This document shows positions 59,066 to 64,000 of a stretch of DNA of 64,000 bases, piece after piece; position 1 is the first letter of the stretch; every line of letters begins with the position of its first letter. Position numbers and translations under genes: made by a program. Origin of the DNA: Ichthyophis bannanicus (Eukaryota > Chordata > Amphibia > Gymnophiona > Ichthyophiidae). The stretch spans positions 100,417,026-100,481,025 of the forward strand of contig CM066051.1 of the NCBI GenBank assembly GCA_033557465.1. Direction: 5' to 3'. The notes beneath the pieces were generated by a model. That model was given only the letters and a program-made list of their open reading frames with translations, had not been told where the DNA came from and ran no database searches.

Positions 59066-59918
59066 AAATGACATTTCCCAGCAAGTTAATGGAATCAGAG
59101 TTTCAGTGTAATCTCTCTCTGTTCTAATGGTTTCAGGCATATGTGTGGGTGAAAAGGGTTGAGGGGTGAAGCGTCTCCTCTCCTCCAGTGCCCCGCTACT
59201 GAAGAGCTGGTGCCTGATGTTGGTGCAGTTGGTCCAGAAGAAGGGGCCGGTCTCAGCAATCACAGTTTAGGGACCTTCCTGGTTTCTCCAGCACTGACAC
59301 TGATTGCTGCAGATTCAGACACATGCAACATGGGCCCTTTGAGTCAATGCTGACCCAGCAGCCCCTTAGGCTTCTTTGGCAGAGAGAAAGGAACCTGCAG
59401 CTTTTATGTCTCTGACCACATGATAAAAATCATCAGTCCTCTGACTGGGGCGATACTGGAGAGAGAGGAGCAGGCAAGATGCAAGAGAGAAGGGAGGGGG
59501 AAAGACGGTGGAACAAACTGAAAGGAACAACAAAGGACAAGGGATCTTTATGTTGAGAAGGTAAATAAAAGGAAAAGGAATCCTTTATGTTTTTCCAAAG
59601 AAGTGACTGATGAAATAAAAGTGTTCACAAAGTATCACAAAAGGAGGAACGATGCAAGTACTGCGCCGAGCGTTAGCGGTAAATTTGCGAGACTGAGACC
59701 ACACTCCACATACCCCAGCTTACAAGTGAGGTTCATGACTCTCATGGTATGTGCAAAACTAACCCATTCAGAGAAATTGCCCCAAAGAACAAGATTAAAA
59801 ACTGCAAAGAATTAGATCAGCAGAGAGGAAAAACAAGTGAGAAATGAGCGATCAACAGACAGTGTTACTCCAGGACCCCTTTGTTGATCAAAAACAGCCA
59901 AACTAATAGTTTACACCT
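59066..59918. other. non-coding DNA
   Basis: No gene, tail or terminal repeat recognised. Confidence 0.45.
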
Positions 59919-60034
59919 GGGGGGATTCTGCACAAAAAAAAATTAAAATTCTGAGCAAAAACTTAGAAAATTCTGCACCTGATATTTTAAACTTCTGCAT
60001 GTTTTATTAGTAGATTTTTGTGCAGAATTCCCTC
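59919..60034. mobile_element. small MITE-like element
   Basis: Ends ggggattctgcacaaaaa and tttttgtgcagaattccctc are inverted repeats around about 75 bp of AT-rich DNA that repeats the attctgcac core. Consistent with a non-autonomous DNA transposon. Confidence 0.65.
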
Positions 60035-60289
60035 ATCACACAGCCTAACTCCTCTTCTAAACCAAGAAGCCCCACTACCTTTTCGCTCCTCAGCTCTCTT
60101 GCACCAATCACAAATCTCTCCCCAGCACCCACCACTTCTCTCGCCCTCTAACTGCTAGGAAGATCACTATTGCGGTCTGTCCCTTAGGTCTACCCCTAAT
60201 GTATATACCCCCATCTTATCTCCTTTCTCCCCTCCCCATGCACCCATCCTTATCTTTCTTTTACCTCTCCACACCCCTCAGGCATACAC

Positions 60290-60760
60290 CTATCTCTAGC
60301 TGCCATCCACCACCACCAGACTCACCATCAGGCCCGCTCCAACCTCCTTAGACTCACCACCTGTCCCCCTCCAGCCCCCAGCCACCACCATCTTACTATC
60401 AGTCCCTCTCCAGACCCCCTGCCACCTCCGCCTCACCTTCAGCCCATCTCCAGCTGCCAGTCACCCCCCTGCCTCACCTTCAGCTCCCTGCCTCACCATT
60501 AGCCCATCTCCAGCCACAAGCTCCCCACTCACCATCACCCTCTCAAGTCACTAGACCCCCCATTCACATAAGTCTATCTCCAGCCATCAGCCCCATCTCA
60601 CAATTAGCCCATCTCCCAGCCGCAGCCCCCCAACTCACCATCTGCCCATCTCTAACCACTAGCCCCCCAACTCACAATTAGCCTATCTTCAGCTACCAGT
60701 CCCTCTCACCCCACCATCAGCCTATCTCTAGCCACTAGCCCACCAACACTTTGTTTACCT
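60290..60760. repeat. C-rich degenerate tandem repeat
   Basis: At least nine irregular units of roughly 35-60 bp built on caccatcagcccatctccag and ccaccagccccc. Spacing varies, so it is an old minisatellite. No ORF of interest. Confidence 0.75.
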
Positions 60761-61529
60761 TATTAAAACCTTGCAGTACCAGCCTCAAAAGTCTAGCACA
60801 GCCACGGTACAGAAGGGAAACGCTCCCACGGTTGTGAAGAAGTGAATAGTGAGGCAAGCTCAGACACACTTAAAGCTTGTGCACTCCGAGCCTGCCTCTC
60901 TCCTCGATGCTCGTGCTGATGCCTGCATGGAATTCCCCCAGGAGTAATAGTTAAGGAGAGGTGAATGAAACCGAAGGATGGGATTGTAACAGCCCAGGAC
61001 AGTGGATCACGGATGAGATGGTTTATAACGAGCATTGAGAAAACTGGCAAAACAGACATATGCAGGTTCTGTAAGAAAGAGCTGGACATGGTTACTCGTC
61101 AGCGATGTCTGGTAACTTTACTAAAATGAGTTGGGGAAACACACAGGATCCATATTAATGATTAATACTGGCAAAAATTAAGCACATCAGGGATAACCCA
61201 TATGGAGTGGCAGCCAGTTGTACCTCTAATTAGCAGATATGATGCCATCAAGAATCCAAAAAGCATTGTAAAGAACTGCGGCCATGCTTCAGAAAGAAGG
61301 GAGAAGAGGGCTGAGAGGTGAGGGTGGATGACATAGGTAAGAGGGCACTTGGGTTCATTTGGTCATTCTTAATGCATCTCTTCCAAGATGATGAGCCTGA
61401 GCTGGGCAGAGTGTGTGGGGCACTTTTGTCTTAATTATTCACCATGTTGCTAAATATATGAGTTCAAAGATATATTTTTCTGTCTTTGGATGCAACCGAC
61501 CTTCAGCAGGCATCTTGAAATTACAGCAA
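60761..61529. other. non-coding DNA
   Basis: No gene or repeat match recognised. Confidence 0.45.
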
Positions 61530-61680
61530 CTTTTATTTTACTTACTTATTTATTTGGCATTGATTATATACTGCCATTCAATTTTATCAAGGCAGTTTAC
61601 AAAGGACGTAACAGTTTTACTTAGAACAGGTAAATTCTACAACTATTTTACATGTAACAACTAACAATCCTCTTCTAAAT
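61530..61680 (-). mobile_element. L2 3' tail, reverse
   Basis: ttacttatttatttggcatt, atatactgccattcaatttt, atcaaggcagtttacaaagg: decayed form of the ccgc...gcggtttaca tail. Confidence 0.75.
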
Positions 61681-61804
61681 CCCTCTGTATGGCAAATGAA
61701 GATCAGAAATAAAATTCCCAGGGATTAAGGGGAAAAAATGAGATGCATGGAAGGAGGACGGAGGGACAGATCAGGCAGTGGAATCATCTGTATTATGGAG
61801 AATG

Positions 61805-61822
61805 AACACTAGAGAGCAGCAG
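61805..61822 (+). promoter_or_regulatory. weak CTCF-like motif
   Basis: aacactagagagcagcag differs at about two positions from the CTCF core CCACTAGAGGGCAGC. Supported mainly by the stronger sites nearby. Confidence 0.3.
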
Positions 61823-61862
61823 CGACCACTTTCTATATTAAATGTCTTGTCTCCTAATACAA

Positions 61863-61877
61863 TGCGCCCCCTTGTGG
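61863..61877 (-). promoter_or_regulatory. CTCF-like motif
   Basis: The reverse strand reads CCACAAGGGGGCGCA, matching the CTCF core CCAC(N)AGGGGGCGC at essentially every informative position. Confidence 0.5.
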
Positions 61878-63609
61878 TAAATTATGAGACAAGCTTGATG
61901 GAAATGAACCGAGTGCAGAGAGGAAATCTTGGGTCAGGAGAAAGAATTTGAAAGAAATCTTGGGTGCTGGATAAGTAAGACCAAACATCTGGACAACTGA
62001 GGCTTTAAGAACGTCTGGAGAGATGCACTATTGCTAGGTGCACTGAGTCTAAGATGCTATCAGACTTCATCCTATTGATTTGATATTTTAGTTTGTTTAC
62101 ATTTTCTAAAGAGGGAGATGGTTCTGCATCAGAGCAGGGAAGGATCAAATCTGCGTTCAAGTGCCGAAGAAAGACCCGCATGTTTTTTTTATATATTGGA
62201 AGTCAGGTTTGCTCTGCTGCCGCCGTTGTCGCCGTAAAACCGAAAAGTGGCAGCAGCAGGACAAGCAGCTGGCTGGATGGAGGTATGGGTGAGATAGGGG
62301 GGCACATGTGCACAGGGCATAATTATGACTTGGTACAGCCCTGCTGATCAGTGCAAATCAAAGAAAAATAATCCCTAAGCCACCTCCTCGGCATTCACTG
62401 TGAGTGATTAAACAAGCAACTGGTAAAATGCAAATCAAGAATTAGAAAAGAAATCTTGATCGTTTCTCTAATTGTAGTTCCCCTAAATGCCACCAGATGG
62501 CAATACTGCTCCTTGGATCACAGATACTATTTTGTGCTGCCACCCTGTGGTGGTTTATAAAAATGGCAAATCTCATTTATCTTTAGGTCCACACAGACAT
62601 CAACCTCTAGGACCCCCAGTTGCAAGGATACCCATGTCTCCCATAGCTATCTCTACTATTACAGGAATGCCAGGGGGGTCCTGGGGGTCCCATAGCCCCC
62701 ATCTCTAAGGGCATCACAGGTACAGAGGCTGCCTCCCTGTCCTATCAGCAGAAGGGAAACTCTCTACCTGATGGCATCAGGTGCAGGACTTTCTTGTTAT
62801 ATAGCCTGAGAAATCATAGCAGCGCTTTAAGCACTTAGCAGGGCCACTGCCCCATCCACGCCATCTCATTAAATGGCCGGTGCTGTGGCTAAAGAGAAGC
62901 TGTTCTGGTAGCACAATCCTTGGCTTAGCACTCCATGGCACCGGAAGGTTTCATGCCTGAAGGCAATACTCAATGACTGCTCCATAAATGCCACCTATAT
63001 CCAAGTGTGCTCGCTGTCCTGTGTTTGGGTGACAGGAGCTGTGTCATCTGTGTGTGTTTTGTATGTACTCACACTTGCTTACTCATGATTTTTGTGCACA
63101 TTCACTGCAGCATGAGACTGGATTTCCAAGCTCAGGCTGTGTTCTCATGCTGATGTAATTTATCCGACAGTGGATACCCAACTGTGATGAGAGAGAGGTC
63201 CTCACTGTGTTACATGGGGCTGGAGTTGCAGTGATGGGATTTGCTGTAGAGTGAGGCATCCTGATGAAATACTGATTTTGCTCCCGAATCCTAGCCACAG
63301 TGTCCAGGATACAAGGTCCCAGACCCACTGGATAATCTATTCTCAGCCTCTCTCAGTGTCAGCAGGAGGACTGGAAGAGCAGGAAAAGGAGACCACAGAC
63401 GAGCACCATTCCTAAGGTCACACCCATGCCAGAGTTCTCTAAAAGTCACATATTCCCAGTCACAGACATCTCTACGCATCACTGGTTCCCAATCAAAAAC
63501 CTCCACCATGCATGTGCAAGCCCCAGGCTGTAGGCCCAGACTCAGCCAGTTGCAGCCAAGGGAGAGACCATGAGAAGGTTCCATTTGTCCATACTCTTCC
63601 TCACACAAG
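61878..63609. other. non-coding DNA apart from the motif at 62488
   Basis: No gene, LINE tail or terminal repeat recognised. Short ORFs on both strands have no family features. Confidence 0.4.
62488..62502 (+). promoter_or_regulatory. CTCF-like motif
   Basis: TGCCACCAGATGGCA contains CCACCAGATGGC, which fits CCASYAGRKGGC. It faces away from the reverse site at 61863. Confidence 0.45.
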
Positions 63610-63886
63610 ACATGACACAAGTATACAAGTCCAGTATCCTGTCTACAACTGTGGCCAGCCGAGATCACAAGTACCCAACTGATCCCACAAAGAAGATCTA
63701 TTTGTCATTGTTCATTTCCAGGGATGAACAATGACTCTCCCAAGTCAGCCTGCTAATAATGTTTGTGGACTTGTCCTCCAGGAACCTGTCCAAGCTTCTT
63801 TCAAATCCAAAGACCTTACACAGCTTGACCTCATTTCCCGGCAACAGATTCCACAGTTTAATTATGCATAGTGTGAAATATCATTT
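63610..63886 (-). mobile_element. CR1 3' part, reverse, diverged
   Basis: The reverse strand reads LWNLLPGNEVK, then FERSLDRFLEDKS and IISRLTWES, followed by a CR1 3' UTR with tgtagacaggatactggact. Older than the other CR1 copies. Confidence 0.75.
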
Positions 63887-64000
63887 CTCCAGGACCAAGC
63901 AGGAAGTCAGTCCTCACATACAGGTGACGTCAGCGCCGACGGAGCCCTCGCGGAGCAATTTTCCCCAGCTTTCAAAGAAAGCCTTTGGGAATTGCAGCGC
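63887..64000. mobile_element. possible DIRS-type terminal repeat at window edge
   Basis: tttctccaggaccaagcagg and agtcctcacatacaggtgac resemble, from memory, a repetitive end common in caecilian genomes. No internal evidence because the window ends here. Confidence 0.3.

Noticed and set aside
60061..60760. Proline-rich coding region
   Set aside because: Stops in every frame; C-rich degenerate tandem DNA only.

Overview
This window reads as vertebrate nuclear DNA. It holds the 3' two-thirds of one host gene, a HOOK-family microtubule-adaptor gene (best fit hook2), in 14 exons on the + strand from 144 to 35562. All splice phases agree. The upstream exons for the N-terminal Hook domain lie outside the window. 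Everything else that can be recognised is transposable elements. The mix (abundant DIRS-type tyrosine-recombinase retrotransposons, CR1 and L2 LINEs with 'ccgc...gcggtttaca' tails, tRNA-derived SINEs with L2 tails) suggests an amphibian, and by recollection of such repeats a caecilian. That taxonomic call is inference; a squamate or other amphibian is not excluded.

Layout: 1-8.2 kb, hook2 exon, then an intron expanded by DIRS element D (1232-7894). 8.2-9.9 kb, a compact run of seven exons. 10.0-14.6 kb, DIRS element E in the next intron. 15.40 kb, a 35-bp exon. 15.7-34.0 kb, DIRS element B, itself invaded by CR1, L2, SINE and a second, nearly intact DIRS element A (25155-31371). 34.5-35.6 kb, the last five exons, followed by a 3' UTR to about 36.95 kb. 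37.3-41.1 kb, DIRS element C, truncated. 41.1-49.6 kb, CR1 copies, one holding an L2 that holds another L2 that holds a SINE. 50-64 kb, old DNA with palindromic MITE-like elements, CR1/L2 fragments, a cluster of tRNA-like SINE heads, a C-rich degenerate tandem repeat and a group of CTCF-like motifs.

DIRS A is the centrepiece. It has inverted terminal repeats, an internal complementary region matching both outer ends, an intact 499-codon Gag-like ORF with a CxxC...CxxC motif, reverse transcriptase (YLDD), RNase H, the DIRS methyltransferase-like domain, and a tyrosine recombinase with R, HxxR and Y. Only three small indels break it: two TC-dinucleotide insertions and one A-run slip. It could be a very recent insertion, or intact with assembly errors. 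It lies inside the recombinase gene of DIRS B, whose two halves resume on either side.

All five DIRS elements lie in the same orientation, four of them within hook2 introns in sense. No CRISPR array, rRNA gene or bona fide tRNA gene was seen. The tRNA-like segments are SINE heads.
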